A stretch of DNA of 64,000 nucleotides, from the NCBI GenBank assembly GCA_032158295.1, contig CM063264.1, forward strand, positions 372,001 through 436,000. The letters run 5' to 3'. A program made the translations under genes and the position numbers. Source of the stretch: Pycnopodia helianthoides (Eukaryota; Echinodermata; Asteroidea; Forcipulatida; Asteriidae). The notes under the pieces were generated by a model. The model saw nothing but the letters and a program-made list of their open reading frames with translations, did no database searches and was not told where the DNA came from. Of the stretch, positions 1 to 14,399 are shown piece by piece. The stretch's first letter is position 1; every line of letters starts with the position of its first letter.

Positions 1-142
1 AGCCGAGCAAATATCCTTCGGCTAGGCGTGCTCTTTCTATAGTTTACCTCTGCATACATGGACACCCAAGAGTTATCTACCCACTGATGAATGTATACCC
101 ATGTTCTAAGCATTTCCTACTTCGTTTTGAGTTGAAGAAACT

Positions 143-530
143 TTAAAGGAACATTACAGAATTGGTAAGAAAAAAACTTGTAGAAAATACTTTTTGATCA
201 CAGATTTACATAAAACTTACACGGTCTAATGATGATGATAGTAGAAAACATCCCTTGAAATATTTCTGTCTGAAATGCCATATTTGATGAAAAATTAATA
301 AACTAATTTTCTGAGTTTATCGCTCAGTGAGCGTTTTATTCATTTTTTGAATCTATATGATTTCATGCAAATGTGTAATCGACTTTTCACTATTTCCTCG
401 TGACCCAGATGGTTGATCGATCTCAAACTTCTACAGGTTTGTCAGTTTATGTATATGGCGGATTGCATAAAGTGCTTACACTGCCAGCAACTTTTTTGTT
501 GGCAAAAACCACTTCTGTAATGTTCCTTTA
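143..530 (+). mobile_element. TTAA MITE, family A, copy A1
   Basis: Starts TTAA-AGGAACATTACAGAATTGGT and ends with the inverted copy. The right end is decayed (GTTCCTTTA in place of GTTCCTTTAA, and CACTTCTG in the TIR). Central palindrome CGCTCAGTGAGCG. The short open frame inside it is not a gene. Confidence 0.9.
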
Positions 531-769
531 TGCAACACAACAAAACACTCTGGTGATTTCCTCCTTCCTCTCTGACACTAACCCATGTTTTCTTAACCAT
601 GGTGACGCCTGTCTGTTTAATACATTTCCTCTATATTACAGGGATTCAAAATAAACACAGGAGTGGTTTACTTTTATTGTGTTTCAAGATTTAGCTAAAT
701 TATGTGACCTTTAACACTTTACTGGGATCCTTTCTCCCTCAAACAAAATCCAATATCATAATAATATGA

Positions 770-1031
770 TAACTCAAAACCAGAACTGTTGGACTTAAAT
801 TATTGTGGTAGGCCTGATCCTATGTAAAGCAAGATCAGTTTAGTCCTCAGTATAGTTCTACCTCCATGGTGTAACACCTACAGTTTAAACTCAACACCCA
901 AACTGTTGGACTCTGATTATGGTGGTATGCCTTATCCCATGTAAAGCATAATCAGTTTAGGTCCAACACCTTACAGTAACTCAACACCCTAACTGTTGAT
1001 TATGGTGGTATCATGTAAAGCTTTCTCAGTT
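770..1031. repeat. Degenerate tandem repeat, three units
   Basis: AACTGTTGGACT / TATGGTGGTATG / CATGTAAAGC / ATCAGTTTAG blocks recur in order at about 770, 887 and 973. The last unit is shortened. Confidence 0.6.
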
Positions 1032-1763
1032 TGCTGGTGCAGTCCTCACTTTTTCCATTTCTTTCCTCTATCATGGTCCAACAGAATCAAACGAAACAAT
1101 CAACTGGAGCATGAAGGTAGAAATGATTGAAGTGGCTAGGGTTATAAACAAAGTCTTGGTGAGACAGGTATTGTCACACTTATTAACGTTATCCAAAGTT
1201 CAAAGACCCCAATAGATGAATTAATCATTTCTGAATTTAACAGCAAGTGTAAATGTGCACCTGTACATCTACACTAAGATAATTGGAAACACGCTATGTT
1301 CCTTCAGGGCATTGTACTACTAACATTTGTTGAGCTGGATAGGAATTCTGCCTGTACAAACTTCACGATCCGGTGTCAAGTTGAACAAGTGCAGTATCGA
1401 TAAGTTAAGATTAAAGTCTTTTTAAAAGAGACACATTGAAATGTGCAATCCTTCACTGAAGTAAAAAATAATACTAGTTCAGTAATTTATTGTGATCCAT
1501 ACTGCAGTTCCTATGAACAGAGATACAAATTAGATATACCATAATTTGAAGCTTGTGGTAAGTTGGGTTTATTGGTGATAAATCTGTCCCAAAGTATTTG
1601 TTTCATAAAGATAAATATGAATTTTGTCGGGAAAACATTTATCTGTCATGTTTGATTAGTTGGCTGATTTCAGTCCTTTAAGATTTATTCAGGCCATTGT
1701 TATTATATAAAAAGTTGTTGTATTGACCCAAAACTGATGTCATCATCACAATGATCTTGGTTG

Positions 1764-1861
1764 CACCATTTTAGGAGTCAATGCCCCCTGTGTATTCAGT
1801 GTAGCGCGAATTTTACGTAACGCAGCGATTATGCGCTCACCTGTTGACTCCTAAAATGGTG
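1764..1861. repeat. Inverted repeat with 18-bp perfect arms
   Basis: CACCATTTTAGGAGTCAA at 1764..1781 is exactly inverted at 1844..1861, with a 62-bp loop containing GTAGCGCGAATTTTACGTAA. Probably a small foldback element. Confidence 0.7.
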
Positions 1862-3103
1862 AGCATGACACAGTCGCCACACGTGATGAGTGTGCAAGGG
1901 TTCTAGATAGCACCCAGAGCCGATGATAAGCTCTTGTGTTTTCCAGAAAACTACGGAAGTTGCTCTTTTGATTTCCACAAAAGCACATGCAGACCTTTCA
2001 GAGTATTTCATAAATATTCAGTAAAATAGCCGACAATTAGATCAATTTTTAAACATAAAATGACACTGATCATAAGATTCACATTTATAAACTTACAGTG
2101 AACAACCAAGAGGGACCAGTTCCAGTCAATCTCCAACTAAATAAGGATCGACATTACATTTCTTTTATCACATAATTTTCTTGGGGACAGAGGACGGTGA
2201 CAGCAAAAAGGCACTAGCAAAATCTTCATTTTGGGTGTAGAGAAGTTGATTGCCTCCAAGTAGCTTATTACAAATTGCCTCCTTGCCCTTTGTAACAAGT
2301 CCTTCAGATAAACAAATGAAGACAATGAAAGGGGGCAGCTTCTTTTTCTTCACCTAATAATTTAACCCCGCCCTTCAACTCTGGTGTACTTAGCAAGATG
2401 GTGACCTTTTTCTAAAACCTGTTCCTCAATAAACAGTGACTAAACACGCCACCATTATTATGAGAAAACCTGCACCAATCATAATTTATTATCCTGTTGA
2501 CTGAACTCCACATTCATACTTTGCACTTTACATCTCTACACAGTGGGTGGTCGGACTAGAAACAGAACAAAAAAAATCCCCTAAAAACTTGTAATAAATT
2601 GTGCATCCCATATCTTCAAAGGCGTGCATTTAGTGAAGGTGCTTGAGGTCGCACCATTACACCTGGATGAACAGAGTCAAAAGGGAAATGTTTTCCGCTT
2701 GACGGGAGTGGTAATATGGCGGAAAGGTGAAGGCAACAACATCTGCAGTGTGAAGCTTGCTGTAATGTACTAAACACAAAAATAACGCATTCAAGAGCTT
2801 TGTACATTTTGTTCTTGATCTACGGTAACTTTTTACAGCTAACTGTTAATGGAATTTCTATAATAAGTTTGATATCCTCTCTCATAATGAGATTTAAATA
2901 AAAAATGGTCGCCTAAATAATTCAGGTTATCATCTGAATATGGATGGATGGAAGTAAACCTCCCTGAATGTATTCTTACTGAAAAACAAAATTAAATAAT
3001 TAAAAAACAAGAAGTGAAGAGAATTTCCTGATTGGTGACCAATCGAAACTGTGTGTAATTTTTGTTGGCAAAATTATTCTAATCATGGTAGACGTAGGAT
3101 AGA

Positions 3104-3290
3104 CCCCAGTTCAGGGTTTTCCCTTAACTTTTTTAGTGACTGGCCAGCAGGAACAGTTAGCTTGTTATTTTATTAGTCCATTGATCAGCTTTTTCATTAG
3201 TCCGTAATTCAAGAAATAGAGATGCATTTCAACACTGAAATAGCCAGCCGGACCACTTGGAGTGAACTTCAATTGATATTGAAGATTCTT
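3104..3290. repeat. Dispersed repeat, copy 1
   Basis: TTCCCTTAACTTTTTTAGTG, ACTGGCCAGCAGGAACAGTT and CCGGACCACTTGGAGTGAAC blocks are shared with copies at 7.7, 14.4 and 18.1 kb. Confidence 0.6.
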
Positions 3291-3378
3291 AAATTGAGAA
3301 ATCCTTGAAAGAAAATATCTGCTAAAATATCCCATTTGGGATATACTTCTACTCTGATTGGTACTCAAAGCCTTCTCT

Positions 3379-3651
3379 CCGTGATCAAAAGCCCTTTTTA
3401 CACGAAAGCGATTTAGCAAGGGTCCCCTGCTTATTTTTAACATGGTTTTGAAATTTTACAAAATGCACAGCAAGGTTTGTACTGTCCATAAAGGACGACA
3501 AATTTAAGATTTCACTAGGAACATTGGACAGTCCAATCATAGTAATTGTCCTTGCACACGAAGTGCAATTAGTAAAATTTCACAACCATGCTCAAATTAA
3601 GCAAGAGACCCCTGCTAAATTGCTGTCGTGTGAAAAGGGCTAAAGGCAGGG
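3379..3651. repeat. Inverted repeat pair of about 65 bp
   Basis: Sequence around AACCATGTTAAAAATAAGC (minus strand, 3379..3450) returns on the plus strand at 3580..3651 as AACCATGCTCAAATTAAGC, and both run on to AAAAGGGCT. Confidence 0.55.
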
Positions 3652-6600
3652 TACCTTCTCTTTGGATGGACAAGGAGGTATTTCCTTACTGCTTTGTGGT
3701 TGTCCTCAATGGTGGTAGAACCCAGAGAATAAGGTGGTATTTAGTTTACAGTAACAACCACAGCAGTAACAACACCAATCAAGGTATAATAGAAAGTGAT
3801 CTCTTGTTTCATGTCTTGTTTACAGATTGTACCTGGTTCCTTTGTGTATAAATAGACCCAAACATTCCTTGCAGAGGTGTAAATATAACTTGTTGACCCC
3901 CTGGGGTAACCCTTTTGGGACTTGGAGGAAACATTAGACAGCTTGATATACATTAACATCCATTGCATTGTTTAGAAGGGTGTAAGGAAGTGCTGCAGAG
4001 TTTATTAGTGTGCTCTGCTTTTAAATGCTCAGATTGCTCTATTGCACTGTTATTCTACGGTTATTCATTGTAAACTTTATTACTGCAGCAGTTCTGGACA
4101 GCAGAACAGTGGCTGAGACCACATTCTATGGGCTCAATTATACCATGGTGGAAGGAATTTCTTCCTCATTGATTATACTGGCAATTGGGGGCAGTTCCTG
4201 GATTCAAAGTGGGATTCACAGAAGTGGCAGGGTGGGAAAGAAACCACTGAGCCAACCTGATTCCCAACATGAGTGCAGAGGGTAATGCTAAAAAACTACA
4301 AAACAAACCACCAAAAACACCAATACAAAACTGCTGGGTGAATTTTACCCCCCCCCCCCAAATAGTATTTTTTCCAAACCACACATCAAGGACAAATATA
4401 TGGTTTTTGAGGCATTGCATGATGAGGAATCAATGTGTATTCGGTTTGCGGTAACACAAACCTATTTTGCTGTGTAGATTTCTTGTTCTTTAGAGAACTT
4501 CTCTTGCTATTTGTTTTATTGCTGCGGAGTAGAATTTTCGGAACTCGGGGAAACTCCAGAGTTCTGACCAACTAACAGAATGACTTTAAATCATTTATAG
4601 ACCTACATAAATAATAATCGATTGATAAAAGCCTAAATGTTACTGTTTTTCTTCAAGTTCTGTTTCCTTCACATCTGCAGTGGAACATTGACATACCGAT
4701 CTGACACTGTCTTCTATCTAGGCCAAGCCATGGAATTTCATTAATCTTGTATTAAACTGGAAGGGAAAAGTAGAACCACTTATGCTGCTAGAGCTATCCT
4801 ATGCTTTTTACTCCTCCATGGTTAATATTTGATGGCATTTAACTATTCATTCTAGTTCAGTATCAGTCCAAGTCTGGCTGATTGTTACTGACAGAATGAT
4901 CTTCCTATCTACGTCATTAACAAGTTGACAAATTGAAAAGGTGATTGAATATTTCGAGATGCACCTGAGCACACTGTTTTTAAGGGTATTTTTGGAATAC
5001 AATTTTTACAGATGTAGTACATATCAATGGCTGAAACAGGTGGAATTTTTAAAGTTTCATGGTTTCTTCTTAAAAGATAAACTGAGTAAAAAATACCCTT
5101 AATGATTAGCGTCACATAGCGTTGATTTTTATATTCACGCCAACAACACCAACATGTTACAACTTGGAGTAGCTTCTCAAACTGTTTAATAAACAGGGGC
5201 AAACAGGGGCCATGGCCTCTGTGGCCTCCGTGCAATTAAAGGCCTATTGTACCAAAGCTGTTCACAAACATAAACTTCCATGGCCAATTTAGAATAGAAA
5301 CAGAAAGAAAAAGTAACCTATATCTTATGTTTAAAAAAAATAATAATCAAACACTTTTTACAATCTTCTAGCACTGGGTGCTAGTCAATCAATATCAACA
5401 AAAAGGGCATCAAAAGACTTCTTAAACAGGTGTTGAGGATTGCAAATAAATCAAAGCTTTTGTTGTCAAGGATTAGCGTCAAACTCTTCAGTTCAAGCTG
5501 AGTGATTTGTTCCAGGATTAAGACAGTATCCAAGCAGCCATTCAACAGATGGTTATTCAGAGATTAAAAGGGATTAGTAAAGAATAAATAAGATAAGAAT
5601 GAAGTGAGGATGTGGCTGCGCATAAGGGGAGAGATTTGATGATTCACCATGGGTGATCTCAATTGTAGAAATGAGGTAATGAGGAAAAGGGAAGACATCT
5701 TCAATCTTGATGTGGGATCAAAATGAAACTTACATTCCTCCTGAAACCAGGAGGACACAAAACCCAAACATCCCAAGGATATAAATGAAGCATTTTTAAA
5801 CGACCAGTTCAATCCTGATGAATGCATATGTCACAATTTTACATGACATACATTCAAAGTTCATTTATGTTTTTTAAATGATGATGTGAGTATATCTTGC
5901 TATTTCACATACTGGGAATGAATTCATCCGGCAATTTTGCTTAGCAAAATATTTAGACTGAACATGTTTTGTGCACAATGAATGCTAATATTGAATAAAT
6001 ATTGAGTAGCAACTCATACAGTGTTGCATTTTGCTAATCTATTCAAGAGAAATTGTTCACTTTGCTCTGCATGATGAAGAGTTGCAGGCTTCCGTACGAT
6101 TCAGGGTATTGCCACAAAAATGTATACAAACACAGAATCCTGAATAGTCAAACTGCTGTAGTGTTAATTAAAACCATAGAATTAAAAAACAAAACCCCTG
6201 AAACAAACCCCAGAGAGGGCATTGTATGAATTATAAGAAATATCATTTAAAAGAACAATGGTTTGTTAATAAAGGGAAGTCTACCGAAACTAACTCATCC
6301 ACAAAACCTGGCATGCCGCTGCAAATTGCCGACAATAAAACAAGCAGTTCTTATTGCCATCCAATACAAGGGGATTTATTTGTCTGCTTTAATTAAACCT
6401 GAAAACCAACCTCCCAAGCTGTCAACAAGGCCTCGTGCATTGCTTCAATGAGATTTAATGCATGCAGCAAAAGTGCAAGTATAATGATTGTTAATTAAAA
6501 AAGGAAAGTGGCCAGACTCTTCCAAGGGCCCAATTCCCAGAAGTAGCCTACAGTAATTGGTAACTTAAATGCAAATTTCTTCAGGATAATTATTCATATA

Positions 6601-7039
6601 AAAATAAACCCACCTTAGAAATAACTGCCTTGTTAAAAACTTAACCCTACATTGTACAATCACAACTATGGTTGTATATCAACTGTAAATTAAAACCCTA
6701 CAGGTGTAACAAGCTGCAGTGCAACTCAAAATGTCTGGCTGAAGGATTTACCTAAAATCCTCTTTGTCCAAACCCATTTTCTAATTCCTAAATTGGCTAA
6801 GCTACCTCGCACCCAATAGAGCATGACTACAAAGCTTTGATTTCCGTTCTTTGTGATGCAACCAGCCTCAGGCAGCAATTTGTTCTATTCTCTGTTACTG
6901 AAGCTACTTTTTTGTCACCGGAAGGTTATTTTTCGATTTAAATGAACTTTTGATCATCATTGGTTCATCATGCATATCATCATCACTGGGTGGCCTACAG
7001 GGGTAAATGCAGATGGGATTGACTGTAAAAACTGACAGG

Positions 7040-7195
7040 GTTGTTGCAATAAAAACTACCCTAATTGGGGTACACTTTCACCCTTATTGGAATCATCTTC
7101 ACCCAATGAGGGTATAAATGATTGCTGTAATAAATACTACCTTATTTGGGGTACACTCCCACCCTCATTGGAATCATCTTCTCCGATTAAGAATA
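7040..7195. repeat. Tandem duplication, period about 82 bp
   Basis: AATTGGGGTACACTTTCACC / CATTGGAATCATCTTC-type blocks occur twice, at about 7043 and 7125. Confidence 0.6.
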
Positions 7196-7659
7196 TAATA
7201 ATAACGTAATCTTTCATAGTGCCAAAGTCTACTAAAAAGACGCTAAGGCGATTCACGAAGATAACAATTTAAAAAGCTAAGACCGAACACATGTTACCAA
7301 AATACAAATGTACAGAAAATGTACCGTTTATATATATAATGGTTCCTGCCAATGGAGACATTGGTTGATTTCACATAAGGCTGACAGTACTAATAGAAAT
7401 AGTATTGTATTCTCATACAGTAAAACAAACATAAAAACTGAAAACCCAAATTGAATACAATCCTATCATGGAGGAATCTTCGATACATGACATTCAGGTT
7501 GGGTCTGTTCCTGTCCTGCCTTTCACCTCGGTGACCCCAATTTAAATCCCAGACCGGCGACCGGATTGGGTTGTCACTCCCTGCCTGACTGCCCGGGTTT
7601 TTCCCCATTTATCTAACTCTGACATTTCTTCATCATCTTCTCTACACAGTACAGCTAGG

Positions 7660-7832
7660 CAAGGTTTGCCCTTAACTTTTTCAGAAACTAGCCAGGGGGA
7701 CCAGTTAGTTTCAAATAAAAAACAGGGACGATTGTCAACACTGAACTAACCAGCAAGACCACTTGGAGAGAACTCTAACTGGTCCTCAGGTATTTTAACT
7801 GGTACTTGGCCAGCAGACCACTGTTAAGGGAG
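7660..7832. repeat. Dispersed repeat, copy 2
   Basis: TTTGCCCTTAACTTTTTCAG, ACCAGTTAGTTTC and GACCACTTGGAGAGAACTC, ending GGCCAGCAGACCACTGTTAA. Confidence 0.6.
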
Positions 7833-8456
7833 ACCGGTGCTACAGTGTATACAGGTCACAGTGTAAGTTGCTTTTGAGGGTCCCTTGCTTTCATCATCAG
7901 AAAGACATAATAATTATATCAAAAAGTCCATTGAGGTCAGATTTACTGAAACCAAAAGAGTGGTGTGGTCTTCATTGTTTATTAGAAACGAAGATGGAAC
8001 ATGTGATGCCCCTCCCCAAAATCAAGCACTTCTTGTCCAAGAAATAGTAAAATGGCATTAAAAGTGAAACATCTTACAGTCTTACGGTCATTCTATGTGT
8101 CTTTTTAGACATACCTTATAGTAATTAGATGTTATAAAATTGAAAGCTGTTATTCTCATCTGTTGGATGGGCAAATAAACCCAGTTTTGAGTTTGGGCAG
8201 GAAGTTCCTGGTTTGGGTTTGTGAAGAGTGTCTCACATTTATACATCATGGATAAATAAAAACCACTCCTGATGTTGTTGGACTTGAATACATTATCAGA
8301 ACATGATCCAAAGGGCTATAAGAGTCAAGGTGGAAACAGATCCTTATGCATCCTATGCCAAGGACTCTTTTCAATCCAGTAAGGAATAATTAAACTTCAT
8401 GAAAAGACCTCCAACCTTGGTTCATACAATAATACAACACAAAATATCAGCACTTC

Positions 8457-8719
8457 AAATGTATTGCAGGATTGGTAGAGGTGACAAAATAGTCGCACAC
8501 AGTTTTTATGTTTTTGTGATCAACCGTGTACACGAAAAACGAAAATTTGGGCTTAATCCGTTGTGTGAGTCAGGAGAAAATAGTGAATATGACTTCATTT
8601 CAGAGATTTCACAGAAAAAATGGTTCTAGAAAAAAATGAACTTCATAATCAGTAAACTTAAAGACTAAAATTAGACAATGATGTTTAGTATCCTTACCAA
8701 TCCTGTATAACACCTTTAA
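8457..8719 (+). mobile_element. TTAA MITE, family F, copy F2 (left end decayed)
   Basis: Matches F1 from GCAGGATTGGTAGAGGTGAC to CCAATCCTGTATAACACCTTTAA, with an internal deletion. Confidence 0.7.
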
Positions 8720-10058
8720 AACAAAAAATGTCCACATGGTTTTGTGAAACTTGTTGTCCCTGTTTGAAGGAATCCCTTCCAAAACGTACATTCCCTTTAA
8801 ACCGACAACTGGAGCTGAAATTGAACACCTTGAGGGGGTCTGATGTGGTCCCATCCTTGGGCAGAGTCACCCCTGGGTTCTCTACCATTTTCCCCATGGG
8901 GGTAATAAGAGTAAACTGCTTGTTTGCAACAAAATCCTGGGAAGATCTAAAAGTTCATGGACAAATCTTATTTGTGAATTTCTAATGGATTTTTTTCAGG
9001 AATGGTGAAAAGATGCAGACACAAAGAAAGCAAACTTAAAGGAGACCAAAAGTCTCTCAATTCTACCTGTATGCTCGTACATGGAGGTCTGATGATTTGT
9101 GGGACCATTGGGACAGGTGGAAACTATGATACAACATTCTTGACAATCCCTTTAAAATTGTTTAAAACATGGAATTTCCAAGTTGATAAAATAGAAACAA
9201 TTGATTTGCCATCCCTCTCCTTAAATCTCTTCTTTACAGAGCTATGATTTTGAAAAAATAATGTTTGAGGGTGACATTTGACCTGACCTTTCCCAATTCA
9301 CATTCAAAGTAGTGGACCGGAGTCCATTACAGGACAGGGAGGGCATGGAGGCTTTTTTGCGGCCATGACCTTTATTCCCTCTTACGCATGACTGTATTCC
9401 CTTTGTAAAATTGAATATTGGCATTGCCCCTTCAACTAAACACAAACAACTCAGAGACTACATTTAAGTATCTTGAGTGAAACAGAGGAATCAAGCTAAT
9501 AATTAATGCAATGCTTTAATTCTAAAGACTTATAATAACATTAGAGTAACCCCAACAAAGTTCTGCCCTATCTAGGAAGTATGCATTGAATAAAAAAGGG
9601 GTTCTTCTGTACTTTAACAACTTCCTCCACATGCCATGCGTATCTGCCGCAGGTGACTTTTGTTGAAATCAAAAAGAAAAAGAAAAACATACAAATGAAA
9701 AGAAACAATCAAGCTTTAAATATGGTCCATTGGTTCTGCTCGCGCTAATGGCTTGGTTGGAAGGCAACACAATAAAACAACTTTTGCTTCAACAGTCCAA
9801 CAAGTCCTCTGTTATTTTTTTTACGACAAGCATCATTTGTATTCACAGGACGACCATAACTCACATGTTAGGATGGCTAGGCGGCTATACCATCTGAAAG
9901 TACAGTCCTCAATTACCTCAGAATCTCTACATTTTCCAACAAACCTTGTAAAATTGTTTTGAGTTTTGTTTATTTAAAAACACTAATTGATGAACAGCTC
10001 ATAATTATTGCCATTATTTACAGCCTTACCGAAATATGACCCTGGTTCTATGGTCCAA

Positions 10059-10093
10059 TTAACCAATCAACCAATCAATCAATCAATCAGTCA
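10059..10093. repeat. (AATC)n microsatellite
   Basis: AATC units repeated about eight times with interruptions. Confidence 0.8.
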
Positions 10094-10215
10094 ATATTTA
10101 TGAAGTTCCTGAATCAAAGGTTTGCAACAATGTAGTAATGTAATAGATGTTAAATTTGCATCTAAGAATATTTTTTGTTTTTTGTCCTTAATGTAAGATT
10201 CAAACTGTTTCTCGG

Positions 10216-10395
10216 CACCAGGCTAGCTCAGTGTTCTAGTGGTAAGACATCACCTCTACCATTGCAAAGGTCTTGGGTTTGAATCCCACCCAAGTGATAC
10301 GCCTTTGGTTTTCTTTTCAAAGGACTCGGGAAAGTACTAAGTATAAAGTGCATGCTTATTACACATTGGCGTAAGGGCAAACAAATGTTCTTGTA
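10216..10395 (+). mobile_element. tRNA-derived SINE, second family
   Basis: A-box-like GGCTAGCTCAGTG with TAGTGGTAAGAC, B box GGGTTTGAATCCCAC, then GGACTCGGGAAAGTACTAAG and TGGCGTAAGGGCAAAC. The extra bases in the D-arm area argue against a working tRNA. Confidence 0.65.
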
Positions 10396-13300
10396 GTAAA
10401 CCACGTTAGTGTTACATCAGCAGTCCACAATCACAGCTTGCATCTCCCTTAATTTCACTCAATTCCAAATCTCCAAGTTGGATGATTGTTATAAGACCCC
10501 AGTGTTTGTGCCTACGCACCATTTAGTACTCTCAGGTCTCACCTTCAGAGAACTCTCAGTGCTGTTCCCCCAGGCCCACACTTTACCCCTCACATTTTTC
10601 AAGACCATCTTCAAGACCATCTTCAAGACCGTCTTCTCCTTGCGTAGGAACACGCCTCTAGGGTTTCATCTTAGCTCTTTATCAACGTCATGCTTGAGAA
10701 ATCATGTTAGTAGTGAAAGAAGGCTTGAGGACACATGGGGAATAAAATAGTACCACTTATTTCACTTCAACAAGTGCACATTTCATTACTCTTATTCTGG
10801 ACATATTCAAATAAACTTGTCAAAAGACTTGAGAAGAAAATTTTGACTTCCTCTATTAAAGCTGACCAACCCACACATCCTTACAGACTCTGATTGGTAA
10901 ATGGACCCCCTGGGTGACATCTAGAGTAGCTACAAATAGTATCCCACCCCCACTTTCCTATTCGCCACCCCCATCCCTCCCTCTGTCAAAGTATCTACAC
11001 AATTACATCAATTTCCTTCAACTCTACAAGTACCTGAAGAGAGGTACACTGTACAGCATCAATCATCAACAAATGTCTCACAAAGTTAGCCATGTTCAGT
11101 TGAATCCAGCATCAATCAACTTAAGAAATATTTCTACATGAAATAAATCGTCTAACAAAGTGACGACTAATGTGAAAAGAAATAAAGTTTTCCTTCAGGG
11201 CAGTAACTAAATCACACGCCACACCTTAAACTTTGTTGAAAATATAAATTTGTTGAGAAACTTTACAATTTGGTAAAACTAGTACAAAAGAAAAGGGGCA
11301 TATTGCTATGGATTCTGTGGGTTAATTTGAGGTATGACAACAATTTTACTACAAGTAAAGCCAACATTTTGCAAAACTCTGATCACAGTTTCAAACGTTC
11401 ACATCTTTTCAACAAGTTTTTTTTTGATAGATGGATTTTCTTAGTAATTAAAAATGTATTTAATGTATTTAAAAAAAACTAATGATTTTCACTGTAAGTA
11501 TTACTCCTTTACTTGTTGTTTCTATGTACCAGATTGGGGAAGTAGATTCATTCAATCTACCCTCAGGATGTTGTTGTTGTTTTTTCGACCAGCCCAAAAT
11601 TGACAGGAAATTTTGCAGACATTGACAGATTAGTTGCTTCATTTGTCAGAACACTTTGACCAACTTCACTAGGATTGATTACAAGATGAAATGCAATACA
11701 ATAACAACTATAAGTTGTAAACATTAAACCAACATTTCTTTTGTATAATGAAAACCTTGTAGATGTGTTGGCATCTAAAGTTCAAGCTTAAAAAGGAGAC
11801 AGCATAGGTTGAAAACATTTCAACAACTTCAAAGTTTTGCTGATTGGGGAGGTGTTTTTGATGAAGCCTGTTTTTTTTAAAGGAAAACTACTCAAGTTTG
11901 TTTGAACAAAGACAAATTTATTCGAATGAGACTTGTACCATTCCCACTCTGATATGAATGCTGGCAAATCCCCTGTACAGTTTAAGTTAATTGATTACAC
12001 AAAAAATAAAATTATAATAATAATTTTCCCTTTTCTTATTGACCAACTAGTCATAAAATATGTTTGAAAGACAAACAAAAAGCCTCCAAGTAGACTCGTA
12101 GCATATTACCCTGAGAAACATTTCCTTCTTGCAATAACATCATCTACATGTTAGTCGTCTTTAAAGAAACTGGTGACTGAGTGTGCCAAAATAAGATAAA
12201 AACTGTCAGACAAGTTGCAATTTACACAGGTACATGTAGGTTGTTTTTCATGTATTAAATTCAAAGAAAACATTTATCACAGAGCAACTTCCCGTAGATC
12301 CAGGAGAAAATAAATAAATAAAGACAAGTTGTTTTTACAGTCACCAACACCGAATGCGGCAATTTTCGAACGGAGCTTGTATGGACCATGCAATACGATT
12401 CCTTAAAACATGCAAAATCCATTAAAATTTGAAGCTTGGGTAAGATGAGAATTCTCGTTTCAATAATTTAGGCGAACATTCAGAGGTGCCCTTTGAAATT
12501 TGATCCGCAAAATTTTAACTTGATGTCTTTCCCAGCGATGTAGAGTTCAGCAGATCTACACTCCCTCGGTATAGGCCTATACCTGCTTTTTAGCGATACA
12601 TAAAATGTGATAAAAGCATCAATATTGTGGATAAACTAAAACCATTGTACTGTTTTTCTTATTGATTTTGGGAGCATCGGAGGTAAGTGTCATAATGACA
12701 GTAAAGGAGGGGAGCTCAGGAAATAATTTGATCAAATTTATTGAGTTTCAGGACAGGAAGTTGTGTTATCTAATAAGATTTCAAAATCAATGATTAGATT
12801 TTAGTAAAAAAACATTACCCTGAGAAAGTGTTTTGAAATGGAAACTATAAGAAACCCAGTTTGCCTAGAAGCAAGTTATAAACAACAGGTGGAAAGGAAA
12901 TACAGGACATGACCCGTTTATTTTGACTCAGTTAATTTTACAAAATTCAGGAAAATAAACGTTTTTTTCATTAATTAACAGCCAGAAATGTTTACTGATG
13001 ACCAAATATATCACCACCATTCTCACACAGTGGCGAATCTGCACCACAGCCAAATTTCCATGTTAGGAGAAAATCGCGTTTGAAGTTTAACAATTTTTTC
13101 AAACTGTTGTTTCGGAGACTCCTTTATTTTATTTTATTTTAAATTTTAATTCCTAAACACATTCATCACTTTGTGAAAAAAAAAAATAAAAGAAACATGC
13201 AAGCAGAGCGGTGTGTACAAACCGATGCATATTGAGATTCACTGGTTTGTGAAAATGCTAAACTTAAATAGGTCAACAGCTACATGTAGATACCTGTACG

Positions 13301-14399
13301 TCGGTTCAAAATGCACGAGTCATAAAACACATGATTGGCACGATGTAAAGTGGCGAATCTTGATACGCCACTTTATAAAAATGCAAATGGCAAATCTTGT
13401 GATAAGGTCATGCTTATTAGTGTAATATGAAACCAACGTGTTAGGTCCTGAAACTTGCTGAAAATGTTAACAGCAATGAGTATGTCAAGAATGTAAAAAA
13501 TCGTGATTTGCCCATTCATGAAAACAGCAACGATATATTGGTTGGTTCACAATATAAAGTTAAAAGCATTGCTTTTATCATTCATTTTAAGCCCCCCAAC
13601 CACCCCCAACAAAATAATAATAACAATAACAATTTGTGTGAATCAAGCTTTTTCTGCTCTAAACTTGGTGCCTAGTATAGGGACCTAATGGAAAGTATGA
13701 AAAGCCAATTTAACCACCTATTTCTAAGTGGGTTACTTTGTGTAGACTGGGTTAACCTGACCATGACCACCAAGTCATCAGTCATTTTAAGTGGGCACCT
13801 ACTGTTACTGTAGGTCTGTGTACTTTGCATTGTCATTTATAAACCTTTATCAATGGGCATCCATCTTGTTTTACTCCACTTTAAATCAGTAACCAAACCG
13901 AGGGCAAACTGAGTCAAACAACCCAACTTCGTCCACATTTATGTTTGAGTAATTTTGCCTGTAATTTGCATCTAAGTCTCTCTGTTATTATGGCACTTCA
14001 ATATTCAGTTTTCTTAAATCAGGTGGTTTGCTTATTATCTTTTCCTCCCATCCGCCTGTGACCCACTTATCAGTTTTTCTATAATTGCCAGCAACTGGAG
14101 GTTAGCGATCATAGGCATTAGGAGCAATTGGATCTGCAATTTAGAGGTGATACGAGTGGATTATTAATGTTAGGTAGTCCAGCTGGGTCTGGGATCAAGG
14201 AGCAAGGGTAATAAATATCAACAAAATATGAATAACAGATGAGAAACAGTTGGGGGGAAGGGAGTCGCTGGGACAGTGGAAGTATTGTACTAATATGGAA
14301 GGTTCCACCCACACACATTTATATGGTCTAAGTTCTCATACAGGTGACTGTCCTCGTTTAATATTGGCCTAAAATCAGCAACTCCCACAGCGAAAATGT

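Noticed and set aside
400..654. 84-codon plus-strand ORF
   Set aside because: It lies mostly inside MITE copy A1, and the same peptide start recurs antisense in other A copies (for example 51446..51658).
10216..10295. Possible tRNA gene
   Set aside because: A and B boxes are present but the arms do not pair as a cloverleaf and SINE body words follow, so it is a SINE.
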